Assembly: GCF_020667845.1 (NCBI RefSeq)
Contig: NZ_JAFMPQ010000001.1
Location: 186,001 to 250,000 of the forward strand
Length of the DNA stretch: 64,000 nucleotides
DNA from: Cognatishimia sp. F0-27
GTDB taxonomy: Bacteria > Pseudomonadota > Alphaproteobacteria > Rhodobacterales > Rhodobacteraceae
Direction of reading: 5' to 3'
Positions within the stretch are counted from its first letter, which is position 1; the number at the start of each line of letters is the position of its first letter. The translations under genes and the position numbers were made by a program. A model generated the notes under the pieces. That model searched no databases and was not told the origin of the DNA. It saw nothing but the letters and a program-made list of their open reading frames with translations. Of the stretch, positions 39,648 to 48,106 are shown one piece after another.

Positions 39648-40323
39648 CGAGCATCGCCTCGGCCTGCTTGATCCCCTCCGGGTGACCAACATCGGCCCAA
39701 TGGCCCGGATAGGCCAACCCCTTGAGACGCTGCGTCCGGGCCATCTCGGCCCAGAGCACGGTCAGCGAAAACGCCGTTTCGCAGACTTGCGCCAGCGTGT
39801 CGGTCTTGATGATCTGCGCCCCGGTATAGACAATGGGACCCGGCCGGGTCAGGTCGCCCTCTGGTCCGAGCGTAAAGTCCCCGCCCCCATGACGGCCCAC
39901 CGCGCGTTCCAGCGGCACGCAGAGCATGAGCGCATCCATCCGTTCCGGTGCCCAGGCCGCCTCAAGGAGCTTTAGCGGGTTCGGCCCGCGCCACACCGCA
40001 TCGGTGTTGAGCGTGTAGACCGGCCCCCCGCCAAGCCTGGGCAAGGCGTGACGCAGTCCGCCGCCGGTATCGAGGATCTGCGGTGCCTCGATGCTCACGT
40101 CCACGTCCGTGCCACCCAGATGGGCCGCAATCTGATCGGCGTGGTAATGCGCGTTGACGACCCGCGTCGGCACATGCGCTGCCAGCGCCAGCGCGTGATC
40201 AAGCAGCGCACGGCCCGCAACCGGGATCAACGGTTTGGGCCGCTCGCGGGTGAGCGTCCCCATGCGCGTGCCAAACCCCGCGGCGAAGAGCATAACCGCA
40301 TCGGGGGTCACACGGTTCGGCAT
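39640..40323 (-). CDS. murU: Nucleotidyltransferase, N-acetylmuramate-1-phosphate uridylyltransferase (MurU) type
   Basis: This 227-residue sugar-phosphate nucleotidyltransferase has the signature LFAAGFGTRMGTLTRERPKPLIPVAGRALLDHAL, LDTGGGLRHALP and LNTDAVW. In the MurU pathway it converts MurNAc-1-phosphate to UDP-MurNAc, recycling peptidoglycan and bypassing the fosfomycin target MurA. The assignment rests on the adjacent kinase, AmgK, which overlaps it by 16 bases, an arrangement known from Pseudomonas and alphaproteobacteria. A glucose- or mannose-1-phosphate role is possible from the sequence alone. Confidence 0.9.
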   Translation of the reverse strand: MPNRVTPDAVMLFAAGFGTRMGTLTRERPKPLIPVAGRALLDHALALAAHVPTRVVNAHYHADQIAAHLGGTDVDVSIEAPQILDTGGGLRHALPRLGGGPVYTLNTDAVWRGPNPLKLLEAAWAPERMDALMLCVPLERAVGRHGGGDFTLGPEGDLTRPGPIVYTGAQIIKTDTLAQVCETAFSLTVLWAEMARTQRLKGLAYPGHWADVGHPEGIKQAEAMLDG

Positions 40324-41276
40324 CGGGTCTCGCGCAGGCTATCGAGATGGTCTTGGGTCGGGTGCGGCAAAGCCGCGACCACGGGGCGCAACGGCGTGCA
40401 GGCCGGATGGTCGAGATCGGTTTGAATATGGCGCCAGACCCGCGGGATCAGCTGCAGGTATTTCGGTTTTCCCGACTGCGCCAGTCGCGCGAAGATCCCC
40501 AGAATGCGGAGGTTGCGCTGCACCGACAGAGCGGCCAGCGCAGCCCGGAACGGGGCCTCATCAAGCCCGGTGTGATCGAGGTAATGGGTCACCGCATCCT
40601 GCGCGATACCGGGGCGCAGATCGCGCCGTGCATCGCGGATCAGCGAAGCCAGATCATAGGCCCTGTGCCCTGTCATCGCGTCTTGAAAATCGAGCAGCCC
40701 GGCGCGTGCAGCGCCGCTCCGCTCCGGCAAATCGAGTATATTCTCCGCGTGATAGTCGCGCAGGATCATGACGTCGCACGGCATGGCATGCGCGGCCATG
40801 ACATCATGCGTCACTCCGGTGGCCTCCTCCAGCCCCCGTAGACCGGGCGCTTCGGGAGCGTAATGTGTGAAAGCCGGTGCAATCATCGCAGCCAGCCTGT
40901 CCGGCGTCGCCGTGGCAAGCCCTGCCATTGGCGGGTGCCTGTGCAACTGCACCAAAGCATCGACCGCGGTGCGGTAGAGCGCTTTTTCCCGCCCCGCATC
41001 CGCGGCCAGCCGCGCCACAAGCCCGTCGCCGAGGTCTTCTATCAGCATCCGTCCCTGGGTCGCGTCCATCCCGTAAATCTGCGGCGCCGACAGCCCCAGG
41101 TCGCTCAGGTGGTTGGCAATGCGCGCAAAGAGCGCCAGGTCTCCGCCCGGGTCGACCATCAAGATCGCACTGCGCCCCGGTTCGGAAAGGCGCCAATAGC
41201 GCCGCGCGGAGGCATCGCCGGCAAGCGGCGTTTGGCGCGCATCGGCCCACCCAAGACGATCGAGAAAGCCCCTCAT
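40308..41276 (-). CDS. amgK: N-acetylmuramate/N-acetylglucosamine kinase (AmgK), aminoglycoside phosphotransferase family
   Basis: The 322-residue protein has the APH kinase fold. GDASARRYWRL marks the nucleotide loop, LIEDLGDGLVARL follows, and the catalytic and metal-binding part reads ILRDYHAENIL and LLDFQDAMTGHRAYDLASL. In AmgK it phosphorylates MurNAc or GlcNAc at the anomeric position. The start at ATG 41276 overlaps the tsaE stop by four bases; an upstream in-frame start at 41324 lies in tsaE and is not likely. Together with MurU it forms the cell-wall sugar recycling route. Confidence 0.92.
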   Translation of the reverse strand: MRGFLDRLGWADARQTPLAGDASARRYWRLSEPGRSAILMVDPGGDLALFARIANHLSDLGLSAPQIYGMDATQGRMLIEDLGDGLVARLAADAGREKALYRTAVDALVQLHRHPPMAGLATATPDRLAAMIAPAFTHYAPEAPGLRGLEEATGVTHDVMAAHAMPCDVMILRDYHAENILDLPERSGAARAGLLDFQDAMTGHRAYDLASLIRDARRDLRPGIAQDAVTHYLDHTGLDEAPFRAALAALSVQRNLRILGIFARLAQSGKPKYLQLIPRVWRHIQTDLDHPACTPLRPVVAALPHPTQDHLDSLRETRCRTV

Positions 41277-41797
41277 TGCGGAACCACCGTGGCCATCAAC
41301 GCATCCCAGCGGGGCACATGCCACCGCAAGAGCAGCACGCGCGCGTCCGGTTCTGCGCCGTCCGACAACATCAGGTCGAGCGCCGTGTCCGGTGCAAGCT
41401 CGGCCAGCCGGTCAGGCCATTCGACAAGGCAAATCGCCTCTTGAAAGGCCTCCTCCAACCCCAGTTCGATCACCTCATCCGGGCCGCTGAGCCTGTAGAG
41501 GTCCGCGTGCCAAAGCGGCCCGCGCCGCGTCTCGTATTCCTGCACCAACGTGAAGGTTGGCGATGGCACATCCTCCGGACTGTCCTGCAAGGACTGGATC
41601 AAGGCACGGCAAAAATGGCTCTTGCCTGCCCCCACCCCGCCAGAGAGCAGAAGCGTATCGCCGGGATGGAGCGCCGCACCGATTGCCCGCGCGAGCGCGG
41701 CAGTGTCTTCCGGCGCGCCCAACGTCACCCGCACCGAGCGCAGCCGGTCGGACTCCGTGTTCTGCGGGGTATCGGGCGAAGCATTCACGACGGTCAT
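41273..41797 (-). CDS. tsaE: tRNA threonylcarbamoyladenosine biosynthesis ATPase TsaE
   Basis: The 174-residue P-loop protein supports TsaD/TsaB in making the t6A37 base modification of ANN-decoding tRNAs. Walker A is LLSGGVGAGKSHFCRALI, followed by VPSPTFTLVQEYETRRGPLWHADLYRL and CLVEWPDRL, the family's characteristic stretches. The start at ATG 41797 is preferred; the frame upstream to 41857 is unlike relatives. It heads the tsaE-amgK-murU-addB-addA set. No clear ribosome site was identified. Confidence 0.95.
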   Translation of the reverse strand: MTVVNASPDTPQNTESDRLRSVRVTLGAPEDTAALARAIGAALHPGDTLLLSGGVGAGKSHFCRALIQSLQDSPEDVPSPTFTLVQEYETRRGPLWHADLYRLSGPDEVIELGLEEAFQEAICLVEWPDRLAELAPDTALDLMLSDGAEPDARVLLLRWHVPRWDALMATVVPQ

Positions 41798-41941
41798 GGC
41801 GCGAGGATAGCGGCGCGCCGCGCAGTCGCAAGAGCGAGATTGACGATGGCAGCCCAAAGCGCGAGGTCAGCCCCCCGGCAGCCCCCAAGCGCGCGGTTTG
41901 GCAACCCGACGGTCACCGGCCGCGCCCCCCGTTCAAGACCA

Positions 41942-43483
41942 TTACACGGTCACAAGTGACTCATCTTGGGTCTGTGCGGCCTGCGTTACCGTCTCGCTGA
42001 ACCGGACCATGGTGGCCCCTGCGGACACCGGTATCACCGAGACGGTCAGGTCCAGACCGTCACGGGTGCGCAGATGCGCATCCCAGGCCGCCCGATCCAG
42101 CAGCGTCAAGACGAATTCGCGGATCTCGGACCAGATCGGGGACGGATCACAACGACTTTGCCAATCGCGCGTCGCATCGACAATGGTCATTTCCGCAAAG
42201 GCACTGTCAGGATCACATTTCCAGAAATCGCGATATGCCGCATTGGAGAACGCAAGCACGCCCAGTTGCGAAAAGACCGCCACGCTGTCCGGGAAGCAAT
42301 CAATCACCGATTGCGTAAGCTCAAGCTCCGACCGGAAGCGCCGCGTCAATGAAATCTCCGCCGAAATATCTTCCAGAAGAAACGCCACGGCGCCATCCGG
42401 GTGCGGACGTCCGGTGATCTTGTAGGTCAACCCGGAGGCAAGATTCCACGTTTCGCAATAGCGATCGTCATGCGCCGCAGAGATCACCTCCGACAGTTGC
42501 TCGCGCCAGTTCCCGTAGTTCTTGGGCTCCGGCATCGTCTGATTTTCCCGCATGTGATCGAAAAAGCTCATGAGGTTGGGGCGCGCGGTCAGGAAATCCG
42601 CCCGCAGGTTGGTGAGATCCACGAGCGCGGGGTTGAACAGGACAAGCCGCCTGTCCCGATCGAAAACCGCAAGCCCGATGGGCAAATGGGCAAAGGTCTT
42701 GGTCAGGGTCTGGACGAATTTGCGCTGCGCCATTTCGGCATCGACGAGGCTGTCGATATTGGTTGCGAAATGAATGGCCCCTCCGGCGCGGGCAAGGCTT
42801 GTCACCTCATACCAATGGTCACGGCCCTTGGCGTCGATCCGATGAACCCGCTCCGCCCGTGCCCCGGTGTCCGGCGGCGGCGCGAGGGTGAACACGGCGG
42901 CCTCACCTTGCGGCGCGGCATCCGCCGTCTCTCCTGCGCCATGTGCCGCCTCGGTATCGGCAATCAAAGCCCTGTATGCCCCGTTGCACCAGGACAGCGA
43001 TCCGTCGGCGGCGGTTTCCCACATGGCAAAAGGCGCTTCTTCCGTTGCAGAAATCAGGCGGCTGTTGCGCGCTTCGTCCCATTGCATGCGGGTTTTCAAT
43101 GAGTGCGACAATTCCGGTGCGTCGATGGAAATATGCACCACGCCGTCGCCACCGGGGCGAAAGTTCAGCGCCGCCTGCGCATCTTGCCCGGCCCAGAGCC
43201 TCAACGGCATATGTGGCAGGTCTTCGGGCGTTTCCTTGAACCGGTCGAGCAACAGCAGCCGCAAGGCCGCCCAATCCAATCCGATCAGGGACGACTCGCC
43301 CAAAAGGGAATCGGCATCGACGGTGCTGTCGACCACCGTGTCGCCTCGCACGAGGATCGCGATCGGATCAGCAGCCGGGCTTTGCGGCCGGGCGGGAGCC
43401 CCGATCTGAAAGGACTTCGAAACGATCAATATTGCCGCGAAACCAGTCAAAAGACCCAATCCAACAAACAACAAATCCTGCAC
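41942..43483 (-). CDS. Membrane-anchored PAS-domain protein without kinase domain
   Basis: The protein is about 513 residues from GTG 43483, chosen because GAGGAA lies six bases upstream; TTG 43501 is an alternative. One N-terminal transmembrane helix (LLFVGLGLLTGFAAILIV) anchors it. Two PAS-like regions follow, the second around FAHLPIGLAVFDRDRRLVLFNPALVDLT, and a third around VIDCFPDSVAVFSQLGVLAFSNAAYRDF. The layout resembles a sensor kinase, but no H-box, N-box or G-box, GGDEF or EAL is present. It may be a regulator or a worn-down kinase. It lies between regB and tsaE. Confidence 0.8.
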   Translation of the reverse strand: MQDLLFVGLGLLTGFAAILIVSKSFQIGAPARPQSPAADPIAILVRGDTVVDSTVDADSLLGESSLIGLDWAALRLLLLDRFKETPEDLPHMPLRLWAGQDAQAALNFRPGGDGVVHISIDAPELSHSLKTRMQWDEARNSRLISATEEAPFAMWETAADGSLSWCNGAYRALIADTEAAHGAGETADAAPQGEAAVFTLAPPPDTGARAERVHRIDAKGRDHWYEVTSLARAGGAIHFATNIDSLVDAEMAQRKFVQTLTKTFAHLPIGLAVFDRDRRLVLFNPALVDLTNLRADFLTARPNLMSFFDHMRENQTMPEPKNYGNWREQLSEVISAAHDDRYCETWNLASGLTYKITGRPHPDGAVAFLLEDISAEISLTRRFRSELELTQSVIDCFPDSVAVFSQLGVLAFSNAAYRDFWKCDPDSAFAEMTIVDATRDWQSRCDPSPIWSEIREFVLTLLDRAAWDAHLRTRDGLDLTVSVIPVSAGATMVRFSETVTQAAQTQDESLVTV

Positions 43484-43718
43484 AGGCACTTCCTCAAACA
43501 ATCCTCACCAACAACGGTAACTCAACCGTGGGGTGAAATGGTTAACTGACGGTTAAAAGAGATTAAGCGCAACAATTCGTAATGCGTTGTGAAGCACTCA
43601 ACCGCAGACCAGCGCCATCGGCCCGCATCCATTCTCGGAGGCGTTTCGGTGTCGCACGCCCGCTTTGCGACACGGGCACGGCCAGCTCGCCGACCGTCGT
43701 CCCGCCGCGGCGCACAGA

Positions 43719-45116
43719 TCAGATTTCGAACGGCTGGTTTTCGCCAAGACCACTGCTGCGCTCCTCCTGGGAGGCGACAATCTTGCTGCGCGGCCAAACG
43801 ACCTCGACAATGGCCCCGCGACGCGGGGTTCTGTCCTGTTCGCCGGAATAAGGGCCGACCCCGTTTGCAAAGCTGAGCTCGGCCCCGGTGCGTTCCAAAA
43901 GCGTCTTGGCAATAAACAACCCAAGCCCCATGCCCTCGTATTCGGGACGCACGCGCTTGTCCGTCTCCGTGCGTCGTTTGCGCACGAACGGGTCGCCAAT
44001 GCGCCCGATGAGATGCGGCGGGAACCCCTGACCATCGTCAACAATGCGGATCGAGATCAGCTCATCGCTCCACATCACCTCGATCCAGATTGTCGCGCGG
44101 GCAAAATCCACCGCGTTCTGAACGAGGTTGCGCAGGCCGTGGATGATTTCGGGCTGACGATAGATATGCGGCTGCGCCATGCCGATACCGGGTCCGGCGG
44201 TTTCCTCGATCACGATTTCCTTGCCGCGATCCTCATGCGGTTCGGCCGCCTCCCGGATCACTTCTACCAAAGGCGCTTGCCGCATGTGCAGGTCATCCTT
44301 GCCTGCACGCCCCATGGACCGAAGGATATCGCGGCACCGGTCTGCCTGTTCGCGGATCAACTCCGCGTCTTCCCTGAGTTCAGGACGGTCTTCCAGTTCC
44401 TCGGCCAGTTCCGACGAGGTCAGCTTGATCGTGGCCAGAGGTGTGCCCAGTTCATGCGCCGCCGCCGCAACCACGCCGCCAAGATCGTTGAGCTTCTGGG
44501 CGCGGGCCAGCGCCATTTGCGTCGCGGCAAGCGCGTCCGACATGGAGTGCATTTCCCGCGACATGCGCCGGGCGTAGATCGAGATGAACACCACGGCGAT
44601 GGTGATCGCCGCCCATTGTCCGAACACGAACACGTCCGGAATGCGCAGGATGAACCCCTGTTCGGTCCGCAGCGGCAAGTGGTAATTCACCATCAGCGTC
44701 ACAAGCAGCACGGCAGTCGCGCCAAGAATGACCGTCGAGCGCAGCGTGAGAACCGCCGCCGACACCGTGACCGGCCCCAGCACAAGAAGCGAGAACGGGT
44801 TGTGCAAGCCGCCCGTCAGATACAACAGGAAACACAATTGCAGCAGGTCGAAGAGCACCATGGAGAGGTTCTCCGTCTCGCTCAACCGCTTGTTTTCGGG
44901 AAAGACGAAGATCGCCACGAGGTTGCCGACAACCGAGACGCCCACGGCAAGGTAACACAGGCCCAGTTCAAGCTGGAGACTGTACATCTGTTGCGCGACC
45001 GTAATGGCCGTGAGTTGCCCGATGATGGCAAACCACCGCAACAGGATCATGGTCCGCAGACGGATCCAGTTGCTGCGTTGGCGTTCGGAAAGAAGAGCAC
45101 TCGGTGTTTCGGACAT
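43719..45116 (-). CDS. regB: Redox-responsive sensor histidine kinase RegB/PrrB
   Basis: The protein is 465 residues from ATG 45116. Six transmembrane segments in the N-terminal half include the quinone-binding-type GGLHNPFSLL. The H-box is AAAAHELGTPLATIKL. Forty residues after its His lies the cysteine of the redox box RCRDILRSMGRAGKDD, matching the His225-Cys265 spacing of Rhodobacter RegB. ATP-binding boxes GLRNLVQNAVDFA, VDDGQGFP and GMGLGLFIAKTLLERTGA follow. It phosphorylates RegA when oxygen is low, controlling respiration, carbon and nitrogen fixation or photosynthesis genes. It is divergent from senC. Confidence 0.96.
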   Translation of the reverse strand: MSETPSALLSERQRSNWIRLRTMILLRWFAIIGQLTAITVAQQMYSLQLELGLCYLAVGVSVVGNLVAIFVFPENKRLSETENLSMVLFDLLQLCFLLYLTGGLHNPFSLLVLGPVTVSAAVLTLRSTVILGATAVLLVTLMVNYHLPLRTEQGFILRIPDVFVFGQWAAITIAVVFISIYARRMSREMHSMSDALAATQMALARAQKLNDLGGVVAAAAHELGTPLATIKLTSSELAEELEDRPELREDAELIREQADRCRDILRSMGRAGKDDLHMRQAPLVEVIREAAEPHEDRGKEIVIEETAGPGIGMAQPHIYRQPEIIHGLRNLVQNAVDFARATIWIEVMWSDELISIRIVDDGQGFPPHLIGRIGDPFVRKRRTETDKRVRPEYEGMGLGLFIAKTLLERTGAELSFANGVGPYSGEQDRTPRRGAIVEVVWPRSKIVASQEERSSGLGENQPFEI

Positions 45117-45196
45117 ATGCGCTTTTTTGGTCTCTTGATGCGCCGCGCGCAATGGTTAGGTGTGTCCCGGACCAACAGCAACACCGGGAGCCCCCC
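45117..45196. promoter_or_regulatory. Divergent regB/senC promoter region
   Basis: Only 80 bp separate the two divergent starts, so both promoters share this DNA. In Rhodobacter the same layout exists and RegA controls the senC-regA direction. I found no certain RegA site (GCGNCN5GNCGC-like). Confidence 0.45.
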
Positions 45197-45817
45197 ATGC
45201 CGCGCCTTGCCCTGATCTCTGCCACCGTTACCGTTCTGGCCTTGATCGGCGGCGTTGCGTTCATCCTGTGGGGTCAGGACGCCGACGACCAGTTCGCACA
45301 ATGCCGCGGCAGCACGGTTGCCGGCGGCGCCGGACAGATCGGCGGGCCGTTCGAGTTGCTCAACGGGGCCGGAGAGACGGTGACTGACGCAGATGTGATC
45401 ACGGAGCCGAGCCTCGTCTATTTCGGCTATACCTTCTGCCCGGATGTCTGTCCGCTTGATGTGGCCCGCAATGCCGAGGCGGTCGATATCCTGACGGAAC
45501 GCGGGGTCTCGGTCACGCCTGTCTTCATCTCGATCGACCCCAAGCGTGACACGCCGGACGTGGTGGATGACTTCGCCGCCAACATGCACGAGAAGATGAT
45601 CGGGCTGACCGGCAGCGAAGACCAGGTCAAGGCTGCGAGCCAAGCCTACAGAACCTATTATCGCGCGGAAGACAGTGACGACGAATACTACCTCGTCGAC
45701 CATTCCACCTTCACCTATCTCGTGTTGCCGGAACAGGGCTTTGTCGAGTTCTTTCGCAGAGAGGTCACCCCGGACGAAATGGCCGACCGCGTCGCCTGCT
45801 TCGCGAACGCGTCCTGA
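45197..45817 (+). CDS. senC: SCO1/SenC copper chaperone (PrrC)
   Basis: The 206-residue protein begins at ATG 45197 with GGGAG six bases upstream. One N-terminal helix (ALISATVTVLALIGGVAFILW) anchors it on the periplasmic side. The thioredoxin-like domain has the copper ligands Cys81 and Cys85 in FGYTFCPDVCPLD, and a His in YYLVDHSTFTYLV. SCO proteins deliver copper to the CuA site of cytochrome oxidase. In Rhodobacter this gene also modulates RegB signalling. It lies between regB and regA, the standard order. Confidence 0.96.
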   Translation: MPRLALISATVTVLALIGGVAFILWGQDADDQFAQCRGSTVAGGAGQIGGPFELLNGAGETVTDADVITEPSLVYFGYTFCPDVCPLDVARNAEAVDILTERGVSVTPVFISIDPKRDTPDVVDDFAANMHEKMIGLTGSEDQVKAASQAYRTYYRAEDSDDEYYLVDHSTFTYLVLPEQGFVEFFRREVTPDEMADRVACFANAS

Positions 45818-45994
45818 GTCCGGTGCCCACCCCGGTTTTGCCCGCCTGCGCCTGCTGAAACGCCCTGACGGTGTCTCTGAAACCGCATCATTCTGCGACG
45901 CAGCGTGATTGCCGGTTTGACCGAACCCATTTCGGCCCCTAGAACCTTTAAAGACCATTGGCATTGCAATGGGTTGCATCACGGGGGGAAAGAC

Positions 45995-46549
45995 GTGGCA
46001 GAAAGAACGCTCGAAGATCTTGGAGAAGACCGCAGCCTGCTACTGGTAGACGACGATGAGCCATTCCTGCGCCGGCTGGCCAAGGCGATGGAGAAGCGCG
46101 GCTTCGAAGTTGAGACCGCCGAGTCGGTGTCTGCGGGATCTGCCATCGCCACGGCGCGTCCTCCGGCCTATGCGGTCGTCGATCTGCGGCTGGGTGACGG
46201 AAACGGGCTCGATGTGGTTGAAGTGCTGCGCGAGAAACGCCCTGACAGTCGCATCGTCGTTCTGACGGGCTACGGAGCGATTGCCACCGCCGTGGCCGCC
46301 GTCAAGATCGGTGCCACCGACTACCTGTCCAAACCCGCCGATGCGACCGATATCGTGAACGCTCTTCTGTCGAAGGGTGACGACCTGCCGCCGCCGCCGG
46401 AAAACCCGATGAGCGCCGATCGCGTCCGCTGGGAGCACATCCAACGGGTCTATGAGCTCTGCGACCGGAACGTGTCCGAAACGGCGCGTCGGCTCAACAT
46501 GCATCGCCGCACGCTGCAACGGATCCTCGCCAAGCGCAGCCCTCGCTGA
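45995..46549 (+). CDS. regA: Response regulator RegA/PrrA
   Basis: The 184-residue length from GTG 45995 (GGGGGGAAA upstream) equals that of Rhodobacter RegA; ATG-type starts further upstream are unlikely. The receiver domain has acidic pocket DDD near 19-21, phospho-acceptor Asp63 in VVDLRLGDG, LTGYGAIATAV and the Lys in YLSKPADA. A proline stretch (PPPPEN) links it to a Fis-type HTH, NVSETARRLNMHRRTLQRIL. Phosphorylated by RegB, it is a global regulator of energy metabolism. In Rhodobacter ahcY lies nearby; here ahcY is 16.6 kb downstream. Confidence 0.96.
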   Translation: MAERTLEDLGEDRSLLLVDDDEPFLRRLAKAMEKRGFEVETAESVSAGSAIATARPPAYAVVDLRLGDGNGLDVVEVLREKRPDSRIVVLTGYGAIATAVAAVKIGATDYLSKPADATDIVNALLSKGDDLPPPPENPMSADRVRWEHIQRVYELCDRNVSETARRLNMHRRTLQRILAKRSPR

Positions 46550-46573
46550 CAGGCGGCGGCGCGCGCCCCGCGT

Positions 46574-46624
46574 CGCGATCCGTCATTCGTCACGATCCGT
46601 CATGTTTCGCGATCCGTCATGCGT
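46574..46624. repeat. Three tandem copies of a 17-bp repeat
   Basis: The unit CGCGATCCGTCATTCGT occurs three times head to tail with a conserved CGATCCGTCAT core and a variable end. It starts 25 bp after the regA stop. No gene is involved. Confidence 0.85.
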
Positions 46625-46669
46625 CGCTTGGGGGCCATCGCTCGCGGCCCATCTGGCGCGCGGCAACAC

Positions 46670-46777
46670 GGCCGATACGTGCAACCGGGCTGGCCATCGC
46701 AAACGGGCGGTCCATCGCAACCGGGCTGGCCATGGCAAACGGGCGGTCGATCGCAACCGGACTGGTCCATTGCCCTT
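46670..46777. repeat. 18-bp minisatellite, about six units
   Basis: Units such as GGCTGGCCATCGCAAACG and GGCGGTCCATCGCAACCG alternate head to tail, giving a 36-bp higher-order period. Degenerate units continue to about 46838. The 18-bp length keeps reading frames open in all frames, which creates spurious hexapeptide-repeat ORFs. With the 17-bp repeat it fills the 304-bp gap between regA and the GNAT gene; no gene is supported there. Confidence 0.85.
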
Positions 46778-46853
46778 GGGCTGGCGCGTCACCACCCGGC
46801 TGACACGGGCAACCGGGCGCGTGTGGCAACCGGACAGCCCTGTAACGCTCGGA

Positions 46854-47324
46854 TCACAGCAGGAAGCGTTTCACGATGCGGTCGACCCTCGTGCCATCGG
46901 CCCGGGTATGGTCCTCGGGCCAGACCTGCCAGTCCTCGAAGCCAAGCGCGCTGTAATAAGCCAGACCACCGCTGTTGTCGGATGTGATCTTGGCAAGGAT
47001 CACCGACCCGCCATGCGCCCGGCATCCTTCCAGCGTTGCCTCGAAAAGCGCGCGTCCCGCGCCGCGCACGGGCGCCTGCCGGTCGGTGAAGCTTCCGATG
47101 GAGTATTGCCCGTCCCCGATATCGAACGCTGCCTGGAAACCGACGACCCGCCCGTGTGACAAGGCGACCATGGTCACGGGCGGTTCGTCGAGGTAATGCG
47201 CCGCGAAATCGGCCTCGGTATAGGGTGTCTCGTAAGCGGTGCTGCCTCCGAGCGCGATGATGTGGTTCAAGATGGTCACGCAGGCTGGCACGTCTTCGGC
47301 GCGCATCGGGCGGGTTTCGATCAT
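46854..47324 (-). CDS. GNAT family N-acetyltransferase (phosphinothricin acetyltransferase-like)
   Basis: The 156-residue protein from ATG 47324 begins MIETRPMRAEDVPACVTILNHIIALGGSTAYETPYT, typical of PAT-like GNAT proteins. The acetyl-CoA-binding motif A region reads GSFTDRQAPVRGAGRALFEA (V-R/Q-G-x-G/A-like), and ILAKITSDNSGGLAYYSALGFED covers motif B. Substrate is unknown and may be an amino acid or an amine. The upstream extension to 47456 overlaps the HD-domain gene and is not likely to be translated. It lies just after the repeat arrays. Confidence 0.88.
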   Translation of the reverse strand: MIETRPMRAEDVPACVTILNHIIALGGSTAYETPYTEADFAAHYLDEPPVTMVALSHGRVVGFQAAFDIGDGQYSIGSFTDRQAPVRGAGRALFEATLEGCRAHGGSVILAKITSDNSGGLAYYSALGFEDWQVWPEDHTRADGTRVDRIVKRFLL

Positions 47325-47376
47325 GGTATGTCTCTTTTGATGCACAATGGGGTCGATGGTCCGGCACGTGGCGCGC

Positions 47377-47970
47377 TCAGAGCGCCTTGAGCAACGCGTC
47401 AAAACGTGCCGTGAAATCTGCGCGTGTTTCCACCGGCGGGCGCAGCCGAATGCCAAGGCCCGCGATCAACGTGCTGTCCGGACGTCCAAAGAACCGGTCC
47501 GCCTCGGCTTCGGCAAACCCTGCGATCTGCGTCGCTTCCATCCAGGCAGAGATGCGGTCGGCCTTCTTGATCTGCTTCTTCAGCGGCGCTGGCACCGCCG
47601 CAGGCAGGCCGAACCGGATGTGGATCGCAGCCGCAAGCCGCTTGTCGAGCTCTTCATAGCCCGGCCCAACCGCGTTCTTGACCGGTGAAATCATGTCGCC
47701 GATCACGTATTCCGGCGCATCATGCAGCAGCGCCGTCAACCGATCCGCCACCGTCGCGCGTGGACAGAGACGCGAAAACAGCGTCTCAACAAGAAGCGAA
47801 TGCTCCGCCACGGAATACGCATAATCTCCCCGCGTCTGCCCGTTCCAGCGCGCAACGAAGGCGAGCCCATGGGCGATGTCGGCGATTTCGATATCCACCG
47901 GCGTCGGGTCGAGCAGATCGAGCCTGCGTCCTGAAAGCATCCGCTGCCATGCGCGTGGGGCCTTGGCCAT
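47377..47970 (-). CDS. HD-domain phosphohydrolase (YfbR-like)
   Basis: The 197-residue protein starts at ATG 47970 with AGAGG six bases upstream. It carries the HD metal motif AYSVAEHSLLVETLF and ALLHDAPEYVIGDM, then KKADRISAWMEATQIAGF. This is the arrangement of YfbR-like 5'-deoxynucleotidases and related hydrolases, with His and Asp ligands. A long GC-rich open frame upstream (to 48273) lacks family features. The GNAT gene follows on the same strand. Confidence 0.9.
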   Translation of the reverse strand: MAKAPRAWQRMLSGRRLDLLDPTPVDIEIADIAHGLAFVARWNGQTRGDYAYSVAEHSLLVETLFSRLCPRATVADRLTALLHDAPEYVIGDMISPVKNAVGPGYEELDKRLAAAIHIRFGLPAAVPAPLKKQIKKADRISAWMEATQIAGFAEAEADRFFGRPDSTLIAGLGIRLRPPVETRADFTARFDALLKAL

Positions 47971-48106
47971 TTTCATCCTCTTGCGTCGCGACCGAAACAC
48001 GGTTCTGGCCGATCCCGTCGCGCGGGGCAAGCCGCTTGACACCGGCATCGGCAGGCCACCTGCCGTCTTCATGGTGCAGCCCCCCGAAAGGTGCCGGGCC
48101 GGGCTG

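Noticed and set aside
46617-46829. Hexapeptide-repeat ORF
   Set aside because: Made by the 18-bp minisatellite being a multiple of three; no ribosome site, and all frames show similar repeats.
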